NCBI GenBank assembly: GCA_050183765.1
Contig: JBFXAZ010000001.1
Location: 1 to 64,000, forward strand
Length of the DNA stretch: 64,000 bases
Reading direction: 5' to 3'
Origin: JAFAZJ01 sp050183765
GTDB taxonomy: Bacteria > Pseudomonadota > Alphaproteobacteria > Reyranellales > Reyranellaceae
Below, one piece after another: positions 32,473-43,237 of this stretch. The notes beneath the pieces are model-generated. The model had not been told where the DNA came from. It saw nothing but the letters and a program-made list of their open reading frames with translations, and did not search any database. Position numbers and translations under genes: made by a program. The stretch's first letter is position 1. Every line of letters starts with the position of its first letter.

Positions 32473-33266
32473 GACAGCCGCAAGCCGGCGCGGATGGCGG
32501 CCGCGTCGAGATTGTGCAGCGCATCCATCAGGCCGACGCGCAACGAGCCCGGCCCGCGCGCATCGCGTGCGGCGATCTCGCCGGCCAGGCCGAACAGCGC
32601 GGTGGCCACGGCGGCGCTGTGCAGCGCGTCGTCGCCGACCGCGAGGAAGGCGCCGGTGATCGCGGTCAGGGCGCAGCCCAGCGCGGTGACGCGGGGCATC
32701 AGCGGATGGCCGTTGGCGATGCGCAGAAGGCGCGTGCCGTCGGTGGCGATGTCGACCGCGCCGGTCACCACGACGACGCAGCCGATGGCCTTGGCGAGCT
32801 GGCGCGCCGGCGCTTCGGCTTCGGACACGTCGCGCGTGCTGTCGACGCCCTTCTGGCCGCTGCCGGCGAGGCCGGCCAGCACCATGATCTCCGAGGCATT
32901 GCCGCGCACGACCGTGGGCTTCAGCCGCAGCAGGGTCGCGGCGGCGTCCTGGCGCAAGCGGGTGGCGCCGACGCCCACGGGATCGAAGACCCAGGGCCTG
33001 CGGGCGGCGGTCGCAGCGTGAATCGCGACCTCCATGCTGCCGACCCAGTCGGGGCTCAGCGTGCCGATATTGATGGTGAGCGCATCGGCGATGGCGGCGA
33101 ACTCCGCGACCTCCTCGCGCGCATGCATCATCGCCGGCGAGGCGCCGATCGCCAGCACGGCGTTGGCCGCCGTGTCCATGGCCACGAAATTGGTCATGCA
33201 GTGCACCAGCGGGGCGCGCTCGCGCACGCGCTCCCGCAGCAGGCAGGCATGTTCGATCAGGTCCAA
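32469..33266 (-). CDS. thiM: hydroxyethylthiazole kinase
   Basis: Phosphorylates salvaged hydroxyethylthiazole with ATP. Family marks: PLVHCMTNFVAMDTAANAVL at the N-terminus, WVFDPVGVGATRLR, VRGNASEIMVLAG, VVVTGAVDIATDG and the catalytic region LGCALTAITGAFLAV with Cys. The frame is open through the riboswitch, and its ATG at 33290 lies in the conserved riboswitch 3' strand; the TTG at 33266, with GGAG a few bases upstream, gives the normal N-terminus (265 residues) and is preferred. Coupled to thiE. Confidence 0.93.
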   Translation of the reverse strand: MDLIEHACLLRERVRERAPLVHCMTNFVAMDTAANAVLAIGASPAMMHAREEVAEFAAIADALTINIGTLSPDWVGSMEVAIHAATAARRPWVFDPVGVGATRLRQDAAATLLRLKPTVVRGNASEIMVLAGLAGSGQKGVDSTRDVSEAEAPARQLAKAIGCVVVVTGAVDIATDGTRLLRIANGHPLMPRVTALGCALTAITGAFLAVGDDALHSAAVATALFGLAGEIAARDARGPGSLRVGLMDALHNLDAAAIRAGLRLS

Positions 33267-33271
33267 GGCTC

Positions 33272-33353
33272 CGTCTCCCTTCGCTGGCATGACCCAGATC
33301 AGGTTCGATGGGTGTCGTCTCAGCTCCGCGACGCGGAGCACCCCAGCGGTAGG
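33272..33353 (-). promoter_or_regulatory. TPP riboswitch (THI box)
   Basis: On the minus strand upstream of thiM the conserved THI-box order is plain: GGGGTGC, a variable stem, CTGAGA, ACACCC, then CCTGATCTGGGTCATGCC and CAGCGAAGGGA. These are the J-regions that bind the pyrimidine and pyrophosphate of TPP. The 3' end runs up to the GGAG of the thiM start, so high TPP probably blocks initiation rather than causing termination. Ends are approximate. Confidence 0.93.
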
Positions 33354-33432
33354 CCGACCATACGGGGCCGTGAGCGTGGTTTCAACAGCGTGCAGGTGAT
33401 ATGGCTGCCGGGATCAACATCAAGGCCGATGG

Positions 33433-34296
33433 ATGCAGTCCTATCGTTCGATCTTTCGACCCGACCTGTTCGCCGGGCAGACCATCATCGTCACCGGCGG
33501 CGGCAGTGGCCTGGGCCGCTGTGCCGCGCACGAGCTGAGATCGCTGGGCGCGCGGCTGGCGCTGATCGGCCGCACGCGCTCGAAGCTCGAGGAGGTGCGC
33601 GAGGAGCTGGCCGATCCCGACACCGTGATCCATGCCGCCGATCTGCGGCGCGAGGACGAGGTGAAGGCGGCGATCGATGCGGTGCTGTCCGCCGCCGGCC
33701 GTATCGACGGGCTGGTCAACAACGCCGGCGGCCAGTTCCCGGCCAAGCTGCGCGACATCTCGCTCAACGGCTGGAACGCGGTGATCGCCAACAACATGAC
33801 CGCGACCTTCCTGGTGTCCAAGGAGGTCTACTTGCGCTGGATGGAGGCGCATGGCGGCGCCATCGTCAACGTCGGCGCGGACTGGGAGCTGGGCATGCCG
33901 GGCATGGGCCACAACGGCTCGGCACGAGCCGGCCAGGCGAATTTCACCTACACCGCCTCGGTCGAGTGGGCGCATTCCGGCGTGCGCGTGAACAGCGTCG
34001 TGCCGGGCTTCATCGCCTCCTCTGGCCTCGACCGCTATCCCGAGAGCGCACATGGCGTGCTCCGCGGCATCGTCGGCCGCGTGCCGCTGAAGCGCCACGG
34101 CACGGAGTCGGAGATCGCCGCGGCGATCGTCTTCCTGCTGAGCGAGGCGGCGGCCTACATCACCGGCACCCAGGTGCGCGTCGACGGCGGACTTCACAAT
34201 AATGCCCGCTCCTCGTTCTACGAGGTGCCCGACCACGATCGCTCGAAGCCCTACAACGGCTTCCCGCTCTACCAACCGCCCAAGATGCTGAGTTGA
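33433..34296 (+). CDS. SDR family oxidoreductase, PECR-like, with altered active site
   Basis: 287 residues. The NADP-binding motif TGGGSGLG and LVNNAGG are intact, and the C-terminus (TGTQVRVDGG, then SFYEVPDHD) strongly recalls peroxisomal trans-2-enoyl-CoA reductase. The usual Tyr-x-x-x-Lys motif is not there: in GSARAGQANFTYTASVEWA the positions expected to be Tyr and Lys read Ala and Tyr. It may use another residue, bind without catalysis, or represent a clade with a shifted motif. It leads a three-gene run with a HAD phosphatase (10-base gap) and a cyclase. Confidence 0.85.
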   Translation: MQSYRSIFRPDLFAGQTIIVTGGGSGLGRCAAHELRSLGARLALIGRTRSKLEEVREELADPDTVIHAADLRREDEVKAAIDAVLSAAGRIDGLVNNAGGQFPAKLRDISLNGWNAVIANNMTATFLVSKEVYLRWMEAHGGAIVNVGADWELGMPGMGHNGSARAGQANFTYTASVEWAHSGVRVNSVVPGFIASSGLDRYPESAHGVLRGIVGRVPLKRHGTESEIAAAIVFLLSEAAAYITGTQVRVDGGLHNNARSSFYEVPDHDRSKPYNGFPLYQPPKMLS

Positions 34297-34306
34297 GTCC
34301 GGCGCC

Positions 34307-35182
34307 ATGCAGGAGATCACGGGTCTGCGCACCATCGCCGACCGCTACGACGCCTTCATCGTCGACGTCTGGGGCGTGCTGCACGACGGCACGAAGCCCT
34401 ATGACGGCGTGCTGCCGACGCTGCAGGCGCTGCGGCAGGCGAGCAAGCCGGTGCTGCTGCTGTCGAACGCGGCACGACGCTCGGAGTCGGTGACGCCGCA
34501 TCTGGAAGGGATCGGCGTGCCGCGCGCGCTCTACCAGGACATGCTGACCTCGGGCGACGAGACCTGGCGCGGGCTGAAGACGCGCGGCCATGCCGATGCC
34601 CATCCGTTCTACCGCGATCTCGGACGCCGCGGCTTCGTGATCGGGGCGGGCCGTGATCCCGGCTTCTTCGACGCGCTGGATGTCGAGCGCGTCGAGGATC
34701 CCGCCGCGAGCGATTTCATCCTCGCCAACTCGCTGGTGCGGCCGGGGATGACGCCGGCCGACTTCGAGGATGTGATGCAGGCGGCGCGCGGCAACGGCGC
34801 GGCCTTCATCTGCGCCAACCCCGATCTCGTGGTCGTCTATGCCGGCAAGCTGGAGTACTGCCCGGGTTCGCTGGCCGCGCGCTACGAAGAGCTGGGCGGA
34901 TCGGTGATGTACCACGGCAAGCCCCATGCCCCGGTCTACGCGCGCGCGCTGGCGATGCTGGGCGATCCCGATCCGCGCCGCGTACTGTGCGTCGGCGATT
35001 CGCTGCGCACCGATATCGCCGGCGCCGGCGGCGCGGGGCTGGACAGCCTTCTGCTCGCGGGCGGCATCCACAAGGCGGAGTTCCTGCGTATGGATGGCAC
35101 GGCCGACACTGCCGCGATGATCGCGGCGGCCGAGAAGCAGGGCGTGCATCCGACCTGGCTGGCTGGCCGGCTCGACTGGTGA
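34307..35182 (+). CDS. HAD-superfamily class IIA hydrolase (TIGR01459-like)
   Basis: 291 residues. Catalytic Asp pair region IVDVWGVLHDG, motif II LLLSNAARRS, the class IIA cap domain in the middle and motif IV in CVGDSLRTDIAGAGGAGLDS. Relatives are NagD-like phosphatases of uncertain substrate in alphaproteobacteria. The first Asp is followed by V-W rather than the common x-D, so the second catalytic Asp position reads Trp, a feature I believe is shared by this TIGR group. Same strand and tight spacing suggest an operon with the SDR and the cyclase. Confidence 0.85.
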   Translation: MQEITGLRTIADRYDAFIVDVWGVLHDGTKPYDGVLPTLQALRQASKPVLLLSNAARRSESVTPHLEGIGVPRALYQDMLTSGDETWRGLKTRGHADAHPFYRDLGRRGFVIGAGRDPGFFDALDVERVEDPAASDFILANSLVRPGMTPADFEDVMQAARGNGAAFICANPDLVVVYAGKLEYCPGSLAARYEELGGSVMYHGKPHAPVYARALAMLGDPDPRRVLCVGDSLRTDIAGAGGAGLDSLLLAGGIHKAEFLRMDGTADTAAMIAAAEKQGVHPTWLAGRLDW

Positions 35183-35195
35183 GAGGGGGCGGTTC

Positions 35196-37004
35196 ATGCC
35201 GCGACGCGACTGGGTATGGCATTTCCCGGATCTGCCGCCTCAGCGCCTGTGGCCGGTGATCGCCGACACCAATCGCTTCAACGAGGCGCTGGGCCTGCCG
35301 GCCTACACGCTCGAGGAGATCCCGCAGGCCAACGGCACGGTGCTGCGCCGCGGCACCGGCAAGGTCGCGGGCATGGATCTGGCGTGGGAGGAGAAGCCCT
35401 ATGAGTGGGTCACCAACCGCCAGTTCCGCCAGACCCGCGTCTTCTCGAAGGGCCCCTTCGAGCGCTTCGGCCCGGTCTTCGACGTCGTGCCCGACGGCCA
35501 GGGTTCACGCGTCACCTATGCGCTGCAGTGGGAGCCGCTGACCTGGATCGGCAGGCTGAGCGGCCGGCGGCTCACCGAGAGGGCCGGCGGCGCGGTGAAG
35601 CGGCGCGTCGACGAGGCCGTCCAGTTCCTGCGCGGCGAACGGCCGACTGTGTTCGACTTCCCGCCGCCCGAGCCGCTGTCGGGCGCGGCGGAACGCGCCG
35701 AGGCGATGATCGCGCTGGCCGAAGGCACGGGCTACGCCCACGGCCTCGCGCGCCGGCTGGTCGAGCACATTCGCGGGGCGATGGATGTCGACCTGCAGAA
35801 CATCCGGCCCAAGGCACTGGCGCGCTCGTGGGATGTATCGGCGCGCCAGGCCATCGAGCTTTGCCTGGCCGGCGTGAAGAGCGGCATGCTCGACATGCGC
35901 TGGAACCTGCTGTGCACGAATTGCCGCGGCGCCAAGCTGGCGGTGCCGTCGCTCGACCAGCTGCCGCGCGGGGCGCACTGCGCCTCCTGCAACATCGAGT
36001 ATGGCCGCGACTTCGCGCGCAACGTCGAGTTGGGCTTCGCACCCGCCGCGTCGTTGCGTCCGGTCGCCAGCAGCGGCTTCTGTCTCAGCGGCCCCGGCGT
36101 CACGCCGCATGTCGTCGTGCAGCAACTGCTGGCGCCGGGCGAGCGCCGCACGGTCCACGCCGACATCGCGCCCGGCCGCTATCGCCTGCGCACGCTGCAT
36201 CCCGGCAACACGGTCGAGATCGAGCACGAGGGCGGGGGCTTTCCGGGCCTGCGCGCCACGGCCGACGGTGTCGAGGCGCTGCCGGCCGGCGAGCCGGGCA
36301 CGATCGCCTTCGTCAACGATGGCGGCTTCGAGCTGGCGCTGCTGATCGAGACGCGCGAGTGGGTGCGCGACGCGCTGACCGCGCACGAGGTCACGACCTT
36401 GCAGGCGTTCCGTGACATGTTCTCCGGCGCGACGCTGCGGCCCGGCGACGAGGCCGGCGTCGGCCAGGTGGCGATCCTGTTCACCGATCTGCGCGGCTCG
36501 ACGGCGCTGTACGAAAGCATCGGCGACGCGCAGGCCTTCAACCTCGTGCGCGAGCACTTCGCCGTGCTGGGCCGCGTCGTGCGCGACCACAACGGCGCGG
36601 TCGTGAAGACCATCGGCGACGCGGTCATGGCGGCCTTCACCGACCCGGCCGAGGCGGCGGGCGCGGCGCTGGCGATTCGCGCAGCGATTCTCGACTTCGA
36701 CCGGCGCTTCGCCGACGAGCACGGCATCGCGGGCGGGCTGGTGGTGAAGCTGGGCGTGCATGCCGGGCCCTGCATCGTCGTGACGCTCAACGAGCGGCTC
36801 GACTATTTCGGCGGCACCGTGAACATGGCGGCGCGCCTGCAGGGCCAGTCGACCGGCGGCGACATCGTGCTGTCGCGCGCCGTGGCCGACGATCCGGCCG
36901 TACGGCCGCTGCTAACCGATCTGCCGAGCCGATCCGAGACGGTGGCACTCAAGGGCTTCGCCGAGCCCGTGCCGTTCCTGCGCGTGCTGCCGGTGTCAGC
37001 GTAG
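35196..37004 (+). CDS. class III cyclase with SRPBCC-like, DUF5939-like and zinc-ribbon parts
   Basis: 602 residues. An N-terminal segment of about 150 residues looks like an SRPBCC/START-type ligand pocket (VWHFPDLPPQRLWPVIADTN ... TYALQWEPLTW). The central region resembles DUF5939 and carries two CxxC pairs (CTNC and CASC, near 245-270), probably zinc bound. The C-terminal cyclase domain (about 425-600) has FTDLRGSTALYE, KTIGDAVMAAF and FGGTVNMAARLQ, so the catalytic residues are intact. No membrane helices. A GAGAGGG site precedes the ATG. Its 3' end overlaps the convergent esterase gene by nine bases. Confidence 0.88.
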   Translation: MPRRDWVWHFPDLPPQRLWPVIADTNRFNEALGLPAYTLEEIPQANGTVLRRGTGKVAGMDLAWEEKPYEWVTNRQFRQTRVFSKGPFERFGPVFDVVPDGQGSRVTYALQWEPLTWIGRLSGRRLTERAGGAVKRRVDEAVQFLRGERPTVFDFPPPEPLSGAAERAEAMIALAEGTGYAHGLARRLVEHIRGAMDVDLQNIRPKALARSWDVSARQAIELCLAGVKSGMLDMRWNLLCTNCRGAKLAVPSLDQLPRGAHCASCNIEYGRDFARNVELGFAPAASLRPVASSGFCLSGPGVTPHVVVQQLLAPGERRTVHADIAPGRYRLRTLHPGNTVEIEHEGGGFPGLRATADGVEALPAGEPGTIAFVNDGGFELALLIETREWVRDALTAHEVTTLQAFRDMFSGATLRPGDEAGVGQVAILFTDLRGSTALYESIGDAQAFNLVREHFAVLGRVVRDHNGAVVKTIGDAVMAAFTDPAEAAGAALAIRAAILDFDRRFADEHGIAGGLVVKLGVHAGPCIVVTLNERLDYFGGTVNMAARLQGQSTGGDIVLSRAVADDPAVRPLLTDLPSRSETVALKGFAEPVPFLRVLPVSA

Positions 37005-37940
37005 GCGCCAGCGGCGCAGGAAATCCCAGACCGTGTCGGTGACGTTGATCGCGTTCGACGCCGGGCCGACGATCGACTCCGGCAGGACGTCGCGGCCGCC
37101 ACCGGCCCAGCGATGGCCCATGCCTTCGACCAGCACGTAGCGCACCTCGACGCCGCCGCGGCAGGGGCTCGCCAGCTCCAGGCGCACGGCGGGCGCCGGC
37201 GTGCTGCGCGTCGGCGGCGGGCAGCCGTCGAGCTCGCGCCAGCGCTGGGTGATCGCGCCATGCCCCGGCTTGGTGAAGGTGTTGCCCCAGGGCAGGCGCA
37301 CACGCCCGCCCTGCACCGGATTGAGCGGATCGGAATCGCCCGAGAGGTAGAGGAACGGCATGGCGCGCACCGGCGACGTCGGCGGAATGACGGCGATGCC
37401 GGAGATCGGCGCCACGGCGGCGTAGCGATTGGCGCGCTCCACCGCCAGGCGCTGCGCCATGCCGGCGCCGCTGGAGAAGCCGGTGACGTAAACGCGGTTG
37501 CGGTCGATCGCGGCGAAACGCGCGATGTCGTCGACCATGGCGTCGAGGAAGCCGACGTCGTCGCTGGTGCGGATCGCCAGGTTGCCGCGCGCGCTGCCGT
37601 CGTTCCAGAAGCGCGGGTTGGTCAGCAGGTTCGCCGGCCAGTCCGGGAACGGCCGCCACGCGTCCGGCCCGGCGACGACGAAGCCTTCGCGCTCGGCCTT
37701 GCGCTCCCAGCCGTATTGGCGCACCGCCTGCGCCCCGTTCCCGCCGGCGCCGTGCAGCATGATCACCAACGGTCGCGGGCCGGTGTTGGCCGCCGTGTCG
37801 CCCGCGACGTAGTACGTGCGCGCGACGCCGCCGGCATTGACCGTGCGCTGCTCGCCGGCCTCGACCAGGGACGCCGACAGCAGGATCATGGCGATGCCCA
37901 GCACGATCGCCATCACCGCCCAGCGCGTCACATACGGCAT
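36996..37940 (-). CDS. secreted PHB-depolymerase/feruloyl-esterase-like hydrolase
   Basis: 314 residues from the ATG at 37940, with a signal peptide or N-terminal anchor (WAVMAIVLGIAMILLSASLV, then EAGEQ). The alpha/beta-hydrolase core shows the oxyanion region VIMLHGAGGN, the nucleophile elbow VTGFSSGAGMA, Asp in LSGDSDPLNP and His in EGMGHRWAGG. This matches the LpqC/poly(3-hydroxybutyrate) depolymerase family, which also includes feruloyl and acetyl esterases. It is last in a minus-strand run behind a second esterase and a Bug-type binding protein. Confidence 0.87.
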   Translation of the reverse strand: MPYVTRWAVMAIVLGIAMILLSASLVEAGEQRTVNAGGVARTYYVAGDTAANTGPRPLVIMLHGAGGNGAQAVRQYGWERKAEREGFVVAGPDAWRPFPDWPANLLTNPRFWNDGSARGNLAIRTSDDVGFLDAMVDDIARFAAIDRNRVYVTGFSSGAGMAQRLAVERANRYAAVAPISGIAVIPPTSPVRAMPFLYLSGDSDPLNPVQGGRVRLPWGNTFTKPGHGAITQRWRELDGCPPPTRSTPAPAVRLELASPCRGGVEVRYVLVEGMGHRWAGGGRDVLPESIVGPASNAINVTDTVWDFLRRWRLR

Positions 37941-38005
37941 CGCGGCGTCTCCATCGACAGCTCTCGCCGAGGGATACGCGGCGAGGGCGCCGGCCATCCC
38001 CGCGC

Positions 38006-38953
38006 TCAGCGGCCGAAGAAGGCCGCGAGCACGCCGGCTGCCTCGTCGTTGGCGACCAGGCCCTGCCGCAGGAAGCGCGTCAGCGAGAAGAAGCCGTGGA
38101 TGGTGCCCGGAAACTCGCTGTAGACGGTGCGCACCCCGGCCTGTCGCAGCTTGGTGGCGTAGGCCAGCCCCTCGTCGCGCAACGGATCGTAGCCGGCGGT
38201 CAGCACATAGGCCGGCGGCAGGCCCGACAGGTCCTCGACCAGCAGCGGCGACAGGCGCGGATCGCGCTGGTCGGTGCCCGCCGGCATGTAGTGACCGAAG
38301 AACCAGTCCATCAGCTCCTGGGTGAGGAAGTAGCTTTCCCCCCTGGCGCGTCGCGCGTCGGCATGCGTGACGCTGTCGGTCGCGGGATAGATCAGCATCT
38401 GGAAGGCGGGCATGGCTTCGCCCGCGTTCTTCGTCTGCTGGCAGACCACGGCCGAGAGATTGCCGCCGGCGGAGTCGCCGCCGACGGCGATGCGATCGGC
38501 GACGGTGTCGAAGGCCGCGGCGTTGTCCCTGATATGGCGGAACGCAGCCAACCCGTCGTCGACCGATGCGGGAAACGGATGCTCCGGCGCCAGCCGATAG
38601 TCGATCGAGATCACCTGGCAGCGGCTCTTGTTGGCGAGGCGCCGGCAGGTCGAGTCGTGCGTCTCGATGTTGCCGATCACGAAGCCGCCGCCGTGATAGT
38701 AGACCAAGGTCGGGATCGTTTTCTCATCGACGCCCAGCGGCCAGTAGCGCCGATAGGGGATCGCGCCGGCCGGCCCCGGCAGCGTGCCGTCGAGCACGCG
38801 CGCGACCTCCGGCGGGTCGGCCTCGCTTTCACAGGACATGCGATCGACGGCGGACCGGCCAACGGAGACCGGCAGATCGCTGAGCTTGGGGCGACCAGTC
38901 GCGGCCGCCTTTTCCAGCAGGTCGAGGAAGAGGCGGACTTCACCGTCGAGCAT
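38006..38953 (-). CDS. alpha/beta hydrolase, hormone-sensitive-lipase type
   Basis: 315 residues with the HSL-family landmarks: oxyanion motif YYHGGGFVIGN, nucleophile motif VGGDSAGGNL, acid in AGYDPLRDEG and His in PGTIHGFFS. Such enzymes hydrolyse short acyl esters in the cytosol or periplasm; no signal peptide is seen. It starts seven bases after the stop of the Bug-type binding protein, so cotranscription is likely and its substrate may be related to what that protein captures. Confidence 0.9.
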   Translation of the reverse strand: MLDGEVRLFLDLLEKAAATGRPKLSDLPVSVGRSAVDRMSCESEADPPEVARVLDGTLPGPAGAIPYRRYWPLGVDEKTIPTLVYYHGGGFVIGNIETHDSTCRRLANKSRCQVISIDYRLAPEHPFPASVDDGLAAFRHIRDNAAAFDTVADRIAVGGDSAGGNLSAVVCQQTKNAGEAMPAFQMLIYPATDSVTHADARRARGESYFLTQELMDWFFGHYMPAGTDQRDPRLSPLLVEDLSGLPPAYVLTAGYDPLRDEGLAYATKLRQAGVRTVYSEFPGTIHGFFSLTRFLRQGLVANDEAAGVLAAFFGR

Positions 38954-38960
38954 GCGGAAC

Positions 38961-39929
38961 CTATTCGAGTGTGACGTGGGCGGACTTCACGACGGCGCCC
39001 CACTTGGCGCTTTCCTCGCGCATGAAGGCCGTGAGCTCGGCCGGCGTCAACGGGCCGGTGATCGCACCTTGTGCCTTGTACGCCGCGATCACATCCGGGC
39101 TCGTCAGGGTCTCGACCGCGGCGGCATAGAGCTTGTCGCGCACCGCCTGCGGCACGGCCGCCGCGGTGTAGAGCCCGTACCAGTTGTCGGACAGGACGTC
39201 GGGATAGCCGGCCTCGGCCGCGGTCGGCACGTCGGGCAGCAGGGGCGCGCGCGTCTTGCTGGTCACCATCAGCGGCTTGACCTTTCCGGCGCTGATGTGC
39301 GGCAGGAAGATGGTGATGTCGAGGATGGCGTATTCCAGCCGGCCGGCCAGCAGGTCGACGATGGCCGGTGCGGCGCCGCGATAGGGCACGTGGACCACGT
39401 CGATGCCGGCGTCGCGCTTGAACAGCTCGCCGGCGAGGTGGGTGATGCCGCCCAGGCCGGCCGAGCCGTAGTTGATCTTGCCGGGGGCCGCCTTGGCCTT
39501 GGCCGCCAGCTCCTTGGCCGTCGCCACGCCGAAGCCGGGATAGGCCGCCAGGACCTCCTGGACGCGGCTGACCAGGGTGATCGGGGCGAGGTCCTTGAAC
39601 ATGTCGAAGGGCATCTTCCGGCCCATCAGGTGCGGCATGATGGTCGCCGCGCTCGAGCTGGCCAGACCGATGACGTAGCCGTCGGGGGCTGCCTTGGCGA
39701 TGAAATCGACGCCGGTGACGCCCGCCGCGCCGCTCTTGTTCTCGACCACCACCTGCTGGCCCAGCCGCTCGGCCATGCCCTTGGCCAGCAATCGGCCAAA
39801 GACGTCCGAGGGTCCGCCGGCCGGGAAGGGAACGATCAGGGTGATCGGGCGACTGGGAAAGGTTTGTGCCGCGACGCTGGTCGACCACAACGCAAGCGCC
39901 GCCATGAGCGACGCCAGAAACCGACTCAT
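38961..39929 (-). CDS. tripartite tricarboxylate transporter (Bug) substrate-binding protein
   Basis: 322 residues. Signal peptide MSRFLASLMAALALWSTSVA cut near AQT; then the family pattern FPSRPITLIVPFPAGGPSDV, VVENKSGAAGVTGVDFIAKA, INYGSAGLGGITHLAGELF and HVPYRGAAPAIVDLLAGR. It binds a carboxylate-type solute in the periplasm. No TctA or TctB membrane subunits are nearby, which is usual for Bug proteins. A strong GGAGG site five bases before the ATG sets the start. Confidence 0.92.
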   Translation of the reverse strand: MSRFLASLMAALALWSTSVAAQTFPSRPITLIVPFPAGGPSDVFGRLLAKGMAERLGQQVVVENKSGAAGVTGVDFIAKAAPDGYVIGLASSSAATIMPHLMGRKMPFDMFKDLAPITLVSRVQEVLAAYPGFGVATAKELAAKAKAAPGKINYGSAGLGGITHLAGELFKRDAGIDVVHVPYRGAAPAIVDLLAGRLEYAILDITIFLPHISAGKVKPLMVTSKTRAPLLPDVPTAAEAGYPDVLSDNWYGLYTAAAVPQAVRDKLYAAAVETLTSPDVIAAYKAQGAITGPLTPAELTAFMREESAKWGAVVKSAHVTLE

Positions 39930-40079
39930 GCTATCCTCCCACATGTGCCGCATTCGTCCGGGTGGCCGGCGGCGGCGATCTTGCATGGCGGCAGCGCGGT
40001 CCCGTCGGGCTTTGCGCGGCTGGGTCCATGCGTTAAACCGCACGGATTGTGCGCAGGCGGCGAAACCCAGAGCAAGATC

Positions 40080-42236
<2,157 letters not shown>

Positions 42237-43124
42237 TTACCGCCGCATCGCCTGGTAGTCCTCGGGCCGGAACTCGCGGATTTCGCGCCGCTTCAGGCGG
42301 CCGATCAGCGTGCCCCAGCCCGTCGACAGGGTGACGCGGACCGGGAACCCGATGCCGCTGCTGTCGAGCTTGCCCAGCCATACGCGGATCGGATCGTCGT
42401 CGGTGGCCTGGTCCTTGGGGTTACCGTCGCCGCCGTAGCCGGCGATCTTAACCATGCGCATCTCGCAGGTTTCCGTCTCGCCCGAGAACAGCGGCGTGAA
42501 GCCGTTGGGCAGCACCTGCCTGGTGGCGGGTCCGGCGACCAGGTCGAAGCGGCGCTTGCTGTCGAACATCTTGATTGTGCGATTGCACGGCCCGCCGGGG
42601 CTGAAGGCGGCGACGATCAGGCCGGTGGCCGGATCGACCGAGCCCTTCTTCTGCGCCGGCGTGGGCTTGAAGCTCTCGGGCTGGTCGAGGTTGGTGTAGG
42701 TCTCGTCGAGCGAGCCGTCGGGCAGATAGCGCACCGCCCAGGTGCGCTGGAAATTGCGGCCGACCGCGATGCCGGTGAAGCCGGTCGCCGGCAGCACGCC
42801 CTTGGGCGTCAACGTCCCGGTCGCCTGGTTGCGCGAGGCGAAGGCGGCCGTCAGCGCGCGCAACACGCCCTCGTTGCGCACGTTCATGTCGAGCTGGTAG
42901 CGCGTTCCGTCGATGCGGGTGACGGTATCGACGCTGAGCGTCCGCAGCCCGATGACGTGGACCTCGTACTCCAGCACGATCACCCGGCTCTGCTGCGGTG
43001 CGGTATTGGTTCGCGGCGACTGGGCCTGGGCCCCCGTGGCGCCAAGGGCGGCCGCCAATGCGAGGGCGGCCAGCGTCTGGCGGGCCTTGCGGCCGCGCCG
43101 GGCCGTTCTCATGTCCATCATCAT
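42237..43124 (-). CDS. DUF3108 domain-containing periplasmic protein
   Basis: 295 residues from the first of three ATGs preceded by GGAG. A signal peptide (ALALAAALGATGAQAQ) is followed by a beta-rich domain: VIVLEYEVHVIGLRTLSVDT, RYLPDGSLDETYTNLD, DPATGLIVAAFSP and VRVTLSTGWGTLIGRL, the DUF3108 pattern. The role is unknown; these proteins are thought to sit in the periplasm or outer membrane. The stop abuts the scpA stop on the other strand. It is divergent from an Atm1-type exporter with 113 bases between starts. Confidence 0.8.
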   Translation of the reverse strand: MMMDMRTARRGRKARQTLAALALAAALGATGAQAQSPRTNTAPQQSRVIVLEYEVHVIGLRTLSVDTVTRIDGTRYQLDMNVRNEGVLRALTAAFASRNQATGTLTPKGVLPATGFTGIAVGRNFQRTWAVRYLPDGSLDETYTNLDQPESFKPTPAQKKGSVDPATGLIVAAFSPGGPCNRTIKMFDSKRRFDLVAGPATRQVLPNGFTPLFSGETETCEMRMVKIAGYGGDGNPKDQATDDDPIRVWLGKLDSSGIGFPVRVTLSTGWGTLIGRLKRREIREFRPEDYQAMRR

Positions 43125-43237
43125 CAGGCTGCTCCAGATGCTCCCTGCAAGACTTTGGGCTCGAATCGCGGTATGGGGGCCGCCGCGCGGCATATCCTGT
43201 CAATCCCGCGTCGTCCAGCACCGGTAGCTTTCACCAT

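Noticed and set aside
38784..40079. Upstream extension of the methylmalonyl-CoA mutase frame
   Set aside because: It lies antisense to the Bug binding protein and esterase genes; the ATG at 40080 gives the conserved family N-terminus.
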